Origin: Alkalimonas mucilaginosa
Lineage (GTDB): Bacteria; Pseudomonadota; Gammaproteobacteria; Enterobacterales; Alteromonadaceae
DNA: 64,000 nucleotides
NCBI RefSeq assembly: GCF_036327005.1
Contig: NZ_JAUGZK010000013.1
Location: 48,512 to 112,511 of the forward strand
Direction: 5' to 3'
This document shows, piece after piece, positions 52,008 to 60,491 of this stretch (position 1 is its first letter; each line of letters begins with the position of its first letter). A model generated the notes under the pieces. It worked only from the letters and a program-made list of their open reading frames with translations. It searched no databases and had not been told where the DNA came from. The position numbers and the translations under genes were made by a program.

Positions 52008-52317
52008 GATGCTCTGTTGTATTCTCTTTCGGTGCCGTGCTGGCTTTGTTGACATCGGCAGCAGCCTGCTTTAATTCAGCAACAGCCGCTTTTTCATCAT
52101 CGGTTAAATCAAGAAAGCCTTTTTGCTCGGCCTGCTTTAGTTTCTGATGCAGCTCATGGACCCGCAGGTTGTCGTTCAGCTCTGCTTGCATTTGCTGACC
52201 AAAGTGCTTCACCGAGTTGATGGTACGACTGACGGAGCGAATCGCTCCGGGCAAGCGCTCAGGGCCCAGTACCAACAAGGCGACAACAGCAATAACAAGC
52301 AGTTCCCAGAAGCCCAT
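51985..52317 (-). CDS. tatB: Twin-arginine translocase subunit TatB
   Basis: A 110-residue protein with one N-terminal membrane helix containing the conserved Glu (GFWELLVIAVVALLVLGPERLP), an amphipathic helix and a charged tail. The G-P-E-R-L-P hinge is typical of TatB. It joins TatC in the signal-peptide receptor. It starts one base after tatA ends. Confidence 0.95.
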   Translation of the reverse strand: MGFWELLVIAVVALLVLGPERLPGAIRSVSRTINSVKHFGQQMQAELNDNLRVHELHQKLKQAEQKGFLDLTDDEKAAVAELKQAAADVNKASTAPKENTTEHHDDSRRT

Positions 52318-52554
52318 TTAGTGCTTTTCGCGCTCTTTGGTTTTCGTGGCGTCAGCCTGTTCACGCTCCGTAGGTTTACTCAGCTGCTCCGGATCCTCTT
52401 TAGGTGTTTCATCATCTTTTACGGAGTTACGAAACCCTTTGACAGCGGAACCCAAATCCGAGCCAATCCCACGTAATTTCTTGGTACCAAACAGCAACAC
52501 AATGATTGCCAGGACAATCAATAATTGCCAGATACTAATGCCACCAAATCCCAT
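52318..52554 (-). CDS. tatA: Twin-arginine translocase subunit TatA
   Basis: A 78-residue pore-forming subunit: one short membrane helix (ISIWQLLIVLAIIVLLFGTKKL), the F-G-T-K-K-L hinge, an amphipathic helix (GSDLGSAVKGFRNSV) and a charged tail. First of the three Tat genes, 34 bases after ubiB on the same strand. Confidence 0.96.
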   Translation of the reverse strand: MGFGGISIWQLLIVLAIIVLLFGTKKLRGIGSDLGSAVKGFRNSVKDDETPKEDPEQLSKPTEREQADATKTKEREKH

Positions 52555-52588
52555 ATCAATGCCCTTAAACCACAGTATTCAATTCAGG

Positions 52589-54217
52589 TTACGACCATAC
52601 TGCTTTCGCAGCAAAAAATAAAGCACCAGTTGCGGTTAATGCGGTTGCGAGCAAGCTGCCCGAGCTAAGCAGAATGCAGCTGGCAATCAACAGCGAGCCG
52701 GCAGCAATGGTTGCCAGCAAACGGCGGTGCTGCTGCTGGCGCTGCAAGAGTTGCTGTGCGACCAACTCGTTGAGAGCTTGTTGTTGTCTTGGCAACTGTT
52801 CCAGGGCTCGATGCAATAAGCTGGGCATCTGCGGCAGCTTTTCAGCCCAAAAGGGGGCATTGTCCTTAATTTGCCGCCACAGCGCCGGCAGGCCTATCTG
52901 CTGCTGTAACCAGTTCTCTAAGAAGGGTTTGGCGGTTTTCCATAAATCGAGCTGTGGGTACAGCTGGCGGCCTAAGCCTTCAATGTACAACAGTGTTTTT
53001 TGCAACAATACCAACTGTGGTTGTACCTGCATATTAAAGCGCCGGGCTGTACTAAAGAGGTTAAGCAGAACATGACCAAACGAAATATCCGCCAGAGGCT
53101 TTTGAAAGATAGGCTCACAGACGGTACGGATGGCACTTTCGAATTCTTCCACATTGGTGTCAGCTGGCACCCAGCCAGAGTCCAGATGCAATTGAGCTAC
53201 TTTGCGGTAATCCCGGTTAAAGAAGGCAACAAAATTTTCTGCCAGATAGCGTTTGTCTTCACTGTTTAAAGTACCAACGATGCCGCAATCGATGCCAATG
53301 TATTTTGGGTTCTCCGGGTGGTCTCGTGAGACAAAGATATTGCCAGGATGCATATCCGCATGGAAAAAGCTGTCGCGAAATACCTGGGTAAAGAACACCT
53401 CCACACCACGTTTGGCCAGTAGTTCCATATCGGTGCCCTGGGCCTCGAGGGCTGTGATGTCGGAGACCGGAATGCCATAAATGCGCTCCATCACCATCAC
53501 ATTGCTTCGGCAGTCATCGCTGTAGACATAGGGGATATACAGCGAGTCGGAGTCCATAAAATTGCGTCGCAACTGAATGGCATTGGCTGCTTCGCGTTGC
53601 AAATCCAGCTCATCCAGAATGGTCTTGCGGTATTCGGCGACCACTTCACGAGGGCGGAAACGTTTACCATCCGGCAAAAAACGTGCTGCAGCTTCGGCTG
53701 CTGTTTCCATCAAGGACAGATCCGCCAGGATTTGCCTGCGTATGCCTGGGCGGATAACTTTGATCACCACATCGGCATCAGGGCCATCCACTTGCTTCAA
53801 GGTGGCCGCATGTACTTGTGCGATGGAAGCGGATGCCAGCGGTTGCAATGAGAAGGCACTGAACTTGTCGTTAATGGCGTGCAGGCCCATTGCCTGCTCA
53901 ATCAACTGCTGGGCTTGTTCACCAGGAAAGGGGGCTACTTTATCCTGTAGCTTAGCCAGTTCATTGGCCCAATCGGCGGGTAGCAAGTCCCGACGGGTTG
54001 ATAGCATCTGTCCCAGTTTGATCCAAACAGGGCCCAGACTTTGCAAGGCAAGCCGAAGTCGAACGCCCTGAGGCTCATCCGGGTGCTGATTGCGTAGCCA
54101 AAACGCACTTTTACGAAGCAAGCGCAGATACCAGGGACGATGCTTACTGGGAACCAGCTCATCCAGTCCGTATTGCAATAAAGTTTTTTGGATCTGATAA
54201 AACCGACCGATACGCAT
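52589..54217 (-). CDS. ubiB: Ubiquinone biosynthesis regulatory protein kinase UbiB
   Basis: A 542-residue atypical (ABC1/ADCK) kinase-like protein. The K-x-G-Q motif is visible in PVWIKLGQMLSTRRDLLP, the Ala-rich loop region follows, and the catalytic block is HADMHPGNIFV with IGIDCGIVG. Two hydrophobic helices near the C-terminus anchor it to the membrane. It is an ATPase needed for coenzyme Q synthesis, probably by helping extract lipid precursors. It lies four bases after ubiJ. Confidence 0.97.
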   Translation of the reverse strand: MRIGRFYQIQKTLLQYGLDELVPSKHRPWYLRLLRKSAFWLRNQHPDEPQGVRLRLALQSLGPVWIKLGQMLSTRRDLLPADWANELAKLQDKVAPFPGEQAQQLIEQAMGLHAINDKFSAFSLQPLASASIAQVHAATLKQVDGPDADVVIKVIRPGIRRQILADLSLMETAAEAAARFLPDGKRFRPREVVAEYRKTILDELDLQREAANAIQLRRNFMDSDSLYIPYVYSDDCRSNVMVMERIYGIPVSDITALEAQGTDMELLAKRGVEVFFTQVFRDSFFHADMHPGNIFVSRDHPENPKYIGIDCGIVGTLNSEDKRYLAENFVAFFNRDYRKVAQLHLDSGWVPADTNVEEFESAIRTVCEPIFQKPLADISFGHVLLNLFSTARRFNMQVQPQLVLLQKTLLYIEGLGRQLYPQLDLWKTAKPFLENWLQQQIGLPALWRQIKDNAPFWAEKLPQMPSLLHRALEQLPRQQQALNELVAQQLLQRQQQHRRLLATIAAGSLLIASCILLSSGSLLATALTATGALFFAAKAVWS

Positions 54218-54220
54218 CGG

Positions 54221-54826
54221 TTACTCCTGCCATTGTTTCAGTTGATATTGCAGTTGCTCCAGCCTGGCATGCAACTGGCTGACCTCTGCACTGAATTGTT
54301 CAAGTTCATAGTTGCTGGGTGTCAGTTGCAGTTCATCTTGCACCAGCTCACGGCTCATTTGCTGTAACTCACGACTTTTGGCGCCAATCAAGGCAATGAG
54401 TTGCTGTAGCAGTCGCTGCAATTTGTGGGTCAGGCCATCGCCAAGATAGCTGGCCGCTTTGGCCTCCCAATCGGGTTGCAATTGTTGAAAGAAGCTGCTG
54501 AATTGTTGCGCTACCTGGATGTCACCTTCAATCTGCACGGCCTCTTGCTTGATTAAATGAGTCAGCTGGTTCGGATCGCGCAATTGCTGCAGGCTGACCA
54601 AATCGGCTTGAATGCTACAGTCCACAGGCTCTGCGTGCAGATTCAGCAGGATAGTTTGCCGGGTGGCTGTGAGCACCAGGCGCCAGTCGAACTCGGCCAA
54701 TTGGAAGGCCAATTGGCGGCCTGCCAGCCGGTGCAACTTTGTGATGGCTGCTGGATCCATTGCAATGATTTCAGCCAATGCTTTTTCAGCCAAAGTGCAC
54801 AGCAGTTGTGGCCCTAAACGCAGCAT
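54221..54826 (-). CDS. ubiJ: Ubiquinone biosynthesis accessory factor UbiJ
   Basis: A 201-residue protein with an N-terminal SCP2-like lipid-binding domain (~40-110: RLAGRQLAFQLAEFDWRLVL) and a C-terminal coiled coil (~165-201). UbiJ binds ubiquinone intermediates in the soluble Ubi complex. The identification rests on domain layout and position between ubiE and ubiB; its ATG overlaps the ubiE stop by one base. Confidence 0.93.
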   Translation of the reverse strand: MLRLGPQLLCTLAEKALAEIIAMDPAAITKLHRLAGRQLAFQLAEFDWRLVLTATRQTILLNLHAEPVDCSIQADLVSLQQLRDPNQLTHLIKQEAVQIEGDIQVAQQFSSFFQQLQPDWEAKAASYLGDGLTHKLQRLLQQLIALIGAKSRELQQMSRELVQDELQLTPSNYELEQFSAEVSQLHARLEQLQYQLKQWQE

Positions 54827-55581
54827 CAGAACTTGTAACCCCGGTGCAGTGCAACAATGCCACCTGTCAGGTTATGATAACTGACTTCAGCAAAGCCAGC
54901 TTGCTCCATCATCTGTTGCAGGGTGTCCTGATCCGGATGCATGCGAATAGACTCTGCCAGATACTGATAACTATCGGCATCGCCAGCAATCAGTTGGCCC
55001 ATTTTTGGCAACAGATTGAACGAATAAAAGTCGTAGGCTTTATTCAGCAGCTCGGACTGTGGTTTGGAAAATTCCAGCACCAGCAAACGACCACCTGGCT
55101 TCAGTACCCGGAACATTGACGCCAGGGCTGCATCTTTATTGGTAACATTACGTAAGCCAAAGGCAATAGTAATAATATCAAAACTGTTATCGGCAAAAGG
55201 CAGGGCTTCAGCATTGGCTTGCACATAGTCGATGTTATCGACCAGCCCTTGATCACGCAGTTTATCGCGGCCTACTGCCAGCATCGAGGCATTGATATCG
55301 GCCAATATCACTTTGCCGCTGGGGCCAACCCGCTTGGAAAACAGGGCGGTTAAGTCCCCTGTGCCGCCGGCCAAATCCAGCACTTTCTGGCCAGGCCGAA
55401 CGGCGCTGCAATCAATGGTAAAGCGTTTCCAGAGCCGGTGAATGCCAAAGGACATCATATCATTCATGACATCGTACTTGGCGGCTACTGAATGAAACAC
55501 ATTGGCAACTAAAGAGACCTTGTCGTCTTCTGCCACGGTTTTGTAGCCAAAATGAGTGGTTTTAGGAGTGCGGTCAGACAT
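54826..55581 (-). CDS. ubiE: Ubiquinone/menaquinone C-methyltransferase UbiE
   Basis: A 251-residue SAM-dependent methyltransferase from the ATG at 55581, giving the family start SDRTPKTTHFGYKTV. The SAM-binding block VLDLAGGTGDLTALF, then ILADINASML, and the family ends RVLKPGGRLLVLEFSKP and GGIVALHRGYKF are clear. It methylates the benzoquinol ring. First gene of the run ubiE-ubiJ-ubiB-tatABC. Confidence 0.97.
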   Translation of the reverse strand: MSDRTPKTTHFGYKTVAEDDKVSLVANVFHSVAAKYDVMNDMMSFGIHRLWKRFTIDCSAVRPGQKVLDLAGGTGDLTALFSKRVGPSGKVILADINASMLAVGRDKLRDQGLVDNIDYVQANAEALPFADNSFDIITIAFGLRNVTNKDAALASMFRVLKPGGRLLVLEFSKPQSELLNKAYDFYSFNLLPKMGQLIAGDADSYQYLAESIRMHPDQDTLQQMMEQAGFAEVSYHNLTGGIVALHRGYKF

Positions 55582-55659
55582 GTCAGAACCTTGCAAATCA
55601 ATTCAGCCGCTAGTGTAAAAGATCTGGCCCTAAGACGCCAACGGATCCGGCAGCGATGC

Positions 55660-56682
55660 TTAAATCGTTTGCAGCATGACCTCGGTTGCGACCTGGTTAC
55701 GGCCCCGGTGTTTTGCCAACTGCACTATCTGGTTGGTGCGAGCCAGGAACTGTTGCCAGTTCTCTTTTGCCTGAAACAAGGACACTCCCAGTGAAATAGT
55801 GATTTTGGGCAGCGTTTTCTTGTTGCGTGACGAGACAAAGCGCAGCTTTTCGACCCCTTTTCGTACCTGTTCAGCAATTTCACTGGCCGTACGTAAATCG
55901 ACATCCGGTAGCAAAATTAAAAACTCTTCCCCACCTGCTCGTACCGGCAAACCACTGTCTTGCACATAGCTGCGTACTTTGCGTGCCACCTTACTCAGAA
56001 TGACATCACCGATGGTATCGCCATAATCCCGGTTAAACTGGCGGAAATGATCCAGATCAACAGCAATGGCTGCAATGTGTCGTTCTGGTTGCTCACTAAG
56101 CCAAAGCTCCAGATGCTCTTGCATGGCCAATCGGTTGTACAGGCCGGTAAGGGGGTCAAGCAACCGTTGTTGCTTCATTTTCTTTAGTTCAGTGCGTAGC
56201 TGTTGGCTTTGTTGACTGGCATGATCCAGTTGTTGATAAAGCTGCTTGTGACTGAGTCGTATTTTTTCTGTCGCTTCAATAAGCTGAAGCATATTTAACT
56301 TAAGGGCTGGGTCCTGGCTGCTTAATTCCGGCAGATGATGATCAAGCAGTTCCAGATAATCGCTGGCCGCTTCCTGAGCCTGATTGGTGCAACCAGACAG
56401 CCGACTGACCATACCACTTACCCGCTGCACCAGTTGCTCGTTCTGTTGCGGGGATTTTTCAATCCAGTGACTGTAAAACTCAGCCATTATGAAGTCATCA
56501 AAATGCAGTTTAGCTGAAACACGTTGCTCAATGGCCTGACACAAGCCAGCATTTTGACCACTGCTGTATTCGTAGCTGACGGTATAGTTGACCGGGTGCG
56601 GCGCTAAATTGTGCCTTAACAGGAAAGCCGCTGCCTGAGACGATTTTTCGCGCGCCAGGGCAACCGGGTCATTATACATCAT
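55660..56682 (-). CDS. Soluble diguanylate cyclase with N-terminal helical sensor region
   Basis: A 340-residue protein without membrane segments. Residues 1 to ~125 form a helical region of unknown kind, ~126-170 a coiled coil (KIRLSHKQLYQQLDHASQQ), and the rest a GGDEF domain with an intact GGEEF motif (250-254). A R-x-x-D-type inhibitory site is not obvious. It should make cyclic di-GMP in response to an unidentified cytoplasmic signal. It lies upstream of ubiE on the same strand with a gap of 78 bases. Confidence 0.92.
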   Translation of the reverse strand: MMYNDPVALAREKSSQAAAFLLRHNLAPHPVNYTVSYEYSSGQNAGLCQAIEQRVSAKLHFDDFIMAEFYSHWIEKSPQQNEQLVQRVSGMVSRLSGCTNQAQEAASDYLELLDHHLPELSSQDPALKLNMLQLIEATEKIRLSHKQLYQQLDHASQQSQQLRTELKKMKQQRLLDPLTGLYNRLAMQEHLELWLSEQPERHIAAIAVDLDHFRQFNRDYGDTIGDVILSKVARKVRSYVQDSGLPVRAGGEEFLILLPDVDLRTASEIAEQVRKGVEKLRFVSSRNKKTLPKITISLGVSLFQAKENWQQFLARTNQIVQLAKHRGRNQVATEVMLQTI

Positions 56683-56992
56683 GACAAGGTGAACTCCGTT
56701 TGGATACTTGATGAAACCCAGTTCTGCTTCGATAGAGCAAGAACCAGGCGATCTGTTGTTTTGCCAGGCAAAGCAATACGTATCGCTTGTAATTTCCTAT
56801 AACATAACGGCTTCAGCTGCGTTCGCCAAGTTTTTTTTAACGCTCAGTCCGGAATCTTCCGAAGCCGGTGAGCAGTCATTGCTAAAGGCAGTTGAAATGC
56901 GTTTAACGGACCGGTGGAAGCGTTAGTAGCTGCTGGACTTCTGTAACAGTCGGGTTAGAATTTGGCAACAACACCGACGTTGAGGGAACACC
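56683..56992. other. Intergenic region between the diguanylate cyclase and DUF885 genes
   Basis: About 310 bases between two divergent starts. A possible rightward promoter is TGGACT (56934-56939) with TAGAAT (56956-56961), spacer 16. No RNA gene, repeat or further coding sequence is convincing. A stretch at 56827-56835 of nine T is notable only as an AT tract. Confidence 0.35.
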
Positions 56993-58732
56993 ATGCGATT
57001 TATGATTTTGGGTGCGGCTACTTGTATGCTGCTTGGCTGTGCCAGCCCGTCATCCATTCCTGTACTTCAGGATACCACTTTCGATACTTTTGCTACCGAG
57101 TTATGGCAAGCGGAACAGCAACGCAGCAGACCGGTGGCTGGTTCGCTGGCTGATCTATCTGCCAGCCACCTGGCTGCGATGGCTGCCGAGCGGCAGGACT
57201 GGCTGGCGCAGCTGGATGCAATGGATGTATCGGCCTTGTCTGAGCAAAATCAGATCAATCATGCCATTTTGCGCTACCGGTTGGCCAATAGCTACGATCA
57301 GTATCGCTTTGGTGCTCACCGCATGCCGTTAACTGCAGAGTCTGGTTTTCACAATAGCCTGGCGTTTATGGCGCAGCGGGGTGGGTTCCGTCAGCACAGT
57401 GATTTCGAGAATTATCTGAGTCAGCTAGAGCAGATGCCGCGGTATTTTCAGCAGCAAATGGATTGGATGCGGCAGGGCCTGGCCGATGGCATGACACAGC
57501 CACAACAGGTACTCGGTGGTTTTGAACAAAGTATCATTGCCTATGTGACCGAGCGCGCAGAAGACAATGTGTTTTATACGCCATTCCGGCGTCAGCCAGA
57601 AGGGATTGCTAATGCCGACTGGCAGCAACTGACCGAGCGCGCCAAAGTATTGATCAAGCAAGCGGTGAATCCGAGTTATCAAGCGTTTTATGACTTTTTT
57701 GTGGGCGAGTATTATCCCAATGCCCGTCAAAGCATCGGTGCCAGTGAACTGCCCGATGGCCATGCGTACTATCAAAACCGGTTAGAACATTACACTACTT
57801 TGCAGCTGACACCGGCAGAAATTCATCAGATCGGTCTGGACGAGGTGGCTCGTATCCGGGCTGAAATGCAGCAGGTAATCGATTCTCTGGGTTTTGAAGG
57901 AAGTTTTGCCGATTTTGTAAATTATTTACGGACCGATCCAAAATTCTACGCCGAAAGCCCGCAGCAACTAATGCATTATGCGGCTTACCTGTCGAAGAAA
58001 GCCGATGCTGCCTTGCCCCGGTTTTTTCTGCGTGAGACGTTGCCCAGAACCCCATACGGCGTAGCACCGGTACCAGATGAGATTGCACCCAAATACACCA
58101 CAGGTCGTTATTTAAGTGCTAATACTGATCGGGATGCCGGTTACTACTGGGTCAATACCTATGCGCTCAATCGCCGGCCTTTGTATGAAATGGAAGCCCT
58201 GACACTGCATGAAGCAGTTCCAGGCCATCATTTGCAAATTGCACTATCGCAGGAAATGGCGCAGTTGCCGGATTACCGCCGAAGCTTTTACACCTCTGCA
58301 TTTGGTGAGGGTTGGGGCCTGTATGCGGAGTACCTTGGTCTGGAGATGGGCTTTTACCAAAACCCATACGACAACTTTGGCCGGCTGTCCTTTGAAATGT
58401 GGCGGGCGGTGCGCTTAGTGGTGGATACCGGCTTGCATGCCAAAGGCTGGAGCCGGCAAGAGGCGATCGACTTTTTGGCCAGCAACAGCGCTTTGTCGAT
58501 GCACAATGTGGTGACGGAAATTGATCGCTACATCAGTTGGCCTGGTCAGGCGCTGTCCTACAAGCTGGGTGAGTTGACCATTCGCCGTTTGCGTCAGGAA
58601 GCAGAGCAAGCACTGGGTGCCGGCTTTGATGTACGTGAATTTCACCATCAGGTGCTGAAAAATGGCAGTGTGCCACTGCAGGTACTGGAGCAACAAATTC
58701 ATCAGTACATCGCAGAAAAGCGTCAGAACTGA
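56993..58732 (+). CDS. DUF885 family lipoprotein, predicted metallopeptidase
   Basis: A 579-residue exported lipoprotein (lipobox MLLGC, Cys about residue 16). The DUF885 domain carries the metal-binding signature H-E-x-x-P-G-H-H in LHEAVPGHHLQIALS, with further conserved blocks YYQNRLEHYTT, GVAPVPDEIAPKYTTGRY and GEGWGLYAEYLGLEMG. Members are thought to be zinc-dependent peptidases related to the M32-type fold, but few are characterised. Single gene; a bidirectional terminator follows. Confidence 0.9.
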   Translation: MRFMILGAATCMLLGCASPSSIPVLQDTTFDTFATELWQAEQQRSRPVAGSLADLSASHLAAMAAERQDWLAQLDAMDVSALSEQNQINHAILRYRLANSYDQYRFGAHRMPLTAESGFHNSLAFMAQRGGFRQHSDFENYLSQLEQMPRYFQQQMDWMRQGLADGMTQPQQVLGGFEQSIIAYVTERAEDNVFYTPFRRQPEGIANADWQQLTERAKVLIKQAVNPSYQAFYDFFVGEYYPNARQSIGASELPDGHAYYQNRLEHYTTLQLTPAEIHQIGLDEVARIRAEMQQVIDSLGFEGSFADFVNYLRTDPKFYAESPQQLMHYAAYLSKKADAALPRFFLRETLPRTPYGVAPVPDEIAPKYTTGRYLSANTDRDAGYYWVNTYALNRRPLYEMEALTLHEAVPGHHLQIALSQEMAQLPDYRRSFYTSAFGEGWGLYAEYLGLEMGFYQNPYDNFGRLSFEMWRAVRLVVDTGLHAKGWSRQEAIDFLASNSALSMHNVVTEIDRYISWPGQALSYKLGELTIRRLRQEAEQALGAGFDVREFHHQVLKNGSVPLQVLEQQIHQYIAEKRQN

Positions 58733-58743
58733 CGCACATAAAA

Positions 58744-58770
58744 AAACAGCAGCTCAGGCTGCTGTTTTTT
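58744..58770. terminator. Bidirectional intrinsic terminator
   Basis: AACAGCAGC / GCTGCTGTT with a TCAG loop, flanked by six A and seven T. It ends the DUF885 gene and the convergent small gene. Confidence 0.9.
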
Positions 58771-59009
58771 TAATGCCGCACGGTAATTTTCGGCTCAGTA
58801 TCAATTTCGCCGTCCTGATCGATGGCGGCGATCCGATTGCCGGCCAACAGTACGGCCAGATTACCGGTGGTGGAGTGCCGGACAAAAGCAAGTTGGTAAC
58901 CGTACCGCTGTAATTCGGCGACCGAGAATTTTTGGGCCAGATTAAGTTCGTCCCAGATTTGCTGCGTTTCCCTGTTCGACTGGCGCCTTTCAATAAGAGC
59001 AGTCTGCAT
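58770..59009 (-). CDS. Unrecognised 79-residue protein
   Basis: A small cytoplasmic protein with no recognised family. It starts with a charged helix (IERRQSNRETQQIWDELNLAQKF) and ends in a beta-rich part (GYQLAFVRHSTTGNLAVLL). The ATG is preceded by a plausible spacing but only a weak binding site. Kept because the frame is clean, codon use is normal and it ends exactly at a bidirectional terminator. Confidence 0.55.
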   Translation of the reverse strand: MQTALIERRQSNRETQQIWDELNLAQKFSVAELQRYGYQLAFVRHSTTGNLAVLLAGNRIAAIDQDGEIDTEPKITVRH

Positions 59010-59061
59010 GATTGAACACCTTATTTTCCAGTTGCGTCGAAAAGTTACAGTCCTGATTGGA

Positions 59062-59523
59062 CTAAGTCGTCAGGCTAACAATAAACTGCCACTGCGCTGC
59101 TGTCACTGGCATGACCGATAAACGGTTGCCTTTTCGGACCAATGGCATCTCAATCAGTGTACTGCTTTTTTTCAACTTGTCGAGTGGCACAAACCGGGCA
59201 AACTTTTGTGTGAACTGAACATCCACTGCTATCCAGCGTGGAGCTTCAGGTTTGGCTTTGGCATCAAAGTACGGACTGGTTGGCTCAAACTGGGCAGGAT
59301 CCGGATAGGCAGCTCGGCTGATACGGGCAATACCCGCTATGCCGGGGGGCTGGCAACTGGAATGATAAATAAATACCAAATCATTGAGTTGCACCTGGTC
59401 GCGCAAAAAGTTGCGGGCCTGATAGTTGCGCACACCATCCCAGACAAAACTACGTGCTGGCTCTGCCGCCAAATCGTCAATACTGAGTTCTTCCGGTTCG
59501 GTTTTAAAGAGCCAATATGCCAT
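59062..59523 (-). CDS. EVE domain protein
   Basis: A 153-residue protein that is one EVE (PUA-like) domain. The family start AYWLFKTEPEELSIDDL and the blocks VWDGVRNYQARNFLRD, FIYHSSCQPPGIAGIARI and PLVRKGNRLSVMPVT are clear. EVE domains bind modified bases in DNA or RNA; stand-alone copies like this are widespread and uncharacterised. No modification or nuclease partner is nearby. Divergent from tesB. Confidence 0.93.
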   Translation of the reverse strand: MAYWLFKTEPEELSIDDLAAEPARSFVWDGVRNYQARNFLRDQVQLNDLVFIYHSSCQPPGIAGIARISRAAYPDPAQFEPTSPYFDAKAKPEAPRWIAVDVQFTQKFARFVPLDKLKKSSTLIEMPLVRKGNRLSVMPVTAAQWQFIVSLTT

Positions 59524-59602
59524 CAGGTGAATGCTTCCGTCTTGGAATTTATTGCTATACTAGCGCCATAGTTCAGGTTGTTAAAGCAAAATGCAGGTTG
59601 CT

Positions 59603-60481
59603 ATGAGTCAGGTATTGGATAAGTTGTTGTCGTTACTGAAGCTGGAACCCATCGAGCTAGGGCTCTATCGTGGGCAGAGCCAGGATTTGGGTTTTAAAGC
59701 CGTATTTGGTGGCCAGGTGATGGGTCAGGCCTTGTCGGCAGCCAAGGCAACCATCGAAGAAGATCGCAAAGTGCACTCGTTTCATTCCTATTTCTTGCGG
59801 CCGGGTGATGCCAGCAAGCCCATCGTCTACGAAGTGGAGAATATCCGTGATGGCAAAAGCTTTAGCACGCGTCGGGTGCGGGCTATTCAGTTTGGCAAGG
59901 CTATTTTTTACCTGACAGCCTCTTTCCAGCGCGAGGAGAGTGGTTTCGAGCATCAGGATACAATGCCGGAAGTACCGGGACCCGATGAGCTGGTATCGGA
60001 TTTGGACTTTTACCAGCAACATGCTGATAAAATTCCTGCTGCGCTTCGCAGCAAGTTTATTTGTGAAAAACCGATTGAAATGCGCCCGGTTGATTTTCAG
60101 AACCCGTTCGAGCCTAAGCACAGTGCCCCTAAGCGCTATGTCTGGTTCAAAGCCAATGGCACCATGCCGGACGACTTGCGGATACACAAGTACTTGCTGG
60201 CTTATGCATCGGACTTTAACTTCCTGCCTACGGCGCTGCAACCGCATGGTCATTCCTTTATGGCGCCGAATATGCAGGTAGCCACCATTGATCATGCCAT
60301 GTGGTTTCATCAGGATTTTCGCTTTGACGACTGGCTGCTGTATGCGGTGGATAGCCCAAGCGCCTCGGGTGGCCGGGGGCTGGTGCGCGGCCAGTTCTAT
60401 GACCGTGCCGGCCGTCTGGTGGCTTCGACCATGCAGGAAGGAGTGATTCGTCAGTATCCGGTTACTGCAAAGCCAGCCTAA
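59603..60481 (+). CDS. tesB: Acyl-CoA thioesterase II
   Basis: A 292-residue double hot-dog thioesterase from the ATG at 59603, matching the family start (SQVLDKLLSLLKLEPIE). Family blocks: FGGQVMGQALSAA, VHSFHSYFLRPGD, FSTRRVRAIQ, and the catalytic region ATIDHAMWFHQDFRFDDWLLY. It releases fatty acids from medium and long acyl-CoA. Its stop codon overlaps the plsB stop on the other strand within a hairpin. Confidence 0.96.
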   Translation: MSQVLDKLLSLLKLEPIELGLYRGQSQDLGFKAVFGGQVMGQALSAAKATIEEDRKVHSFHSYFLRPGDASKPIVYEVENIRDGKSFSTRRVRAIQFGKAIFYLTASFQREESGFEHQDTMPEVPGPDELVSDLDFYQQHADKIPAALRSKFICEKPIEMRPVDFQNPFEPKHSAPKRYVWFKANGTMPDDLRIHKYLLAYASDFNFLPTALQPHGHSFMAPNMQVATIDHAMWFHQDFRFDDWLLYAVDSPSASGGRGLVRGQFYDRAGRLVASTMQEGVIRQYPVTAKPA

Positions 60482-60491
60482 AGGGCTGGCT
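60471..60491. terminator. Hairpin over the overlapping tesB and plsB stop codons
   Basis: AGCCAGCC (60471-60478) and GGCTGGCT (60484-60491) form a stem around the two stop codons, which overlap by four bases. No U-run is present, so it is a structural barrier to convergent transcripts at best. Confidence 0.45.
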
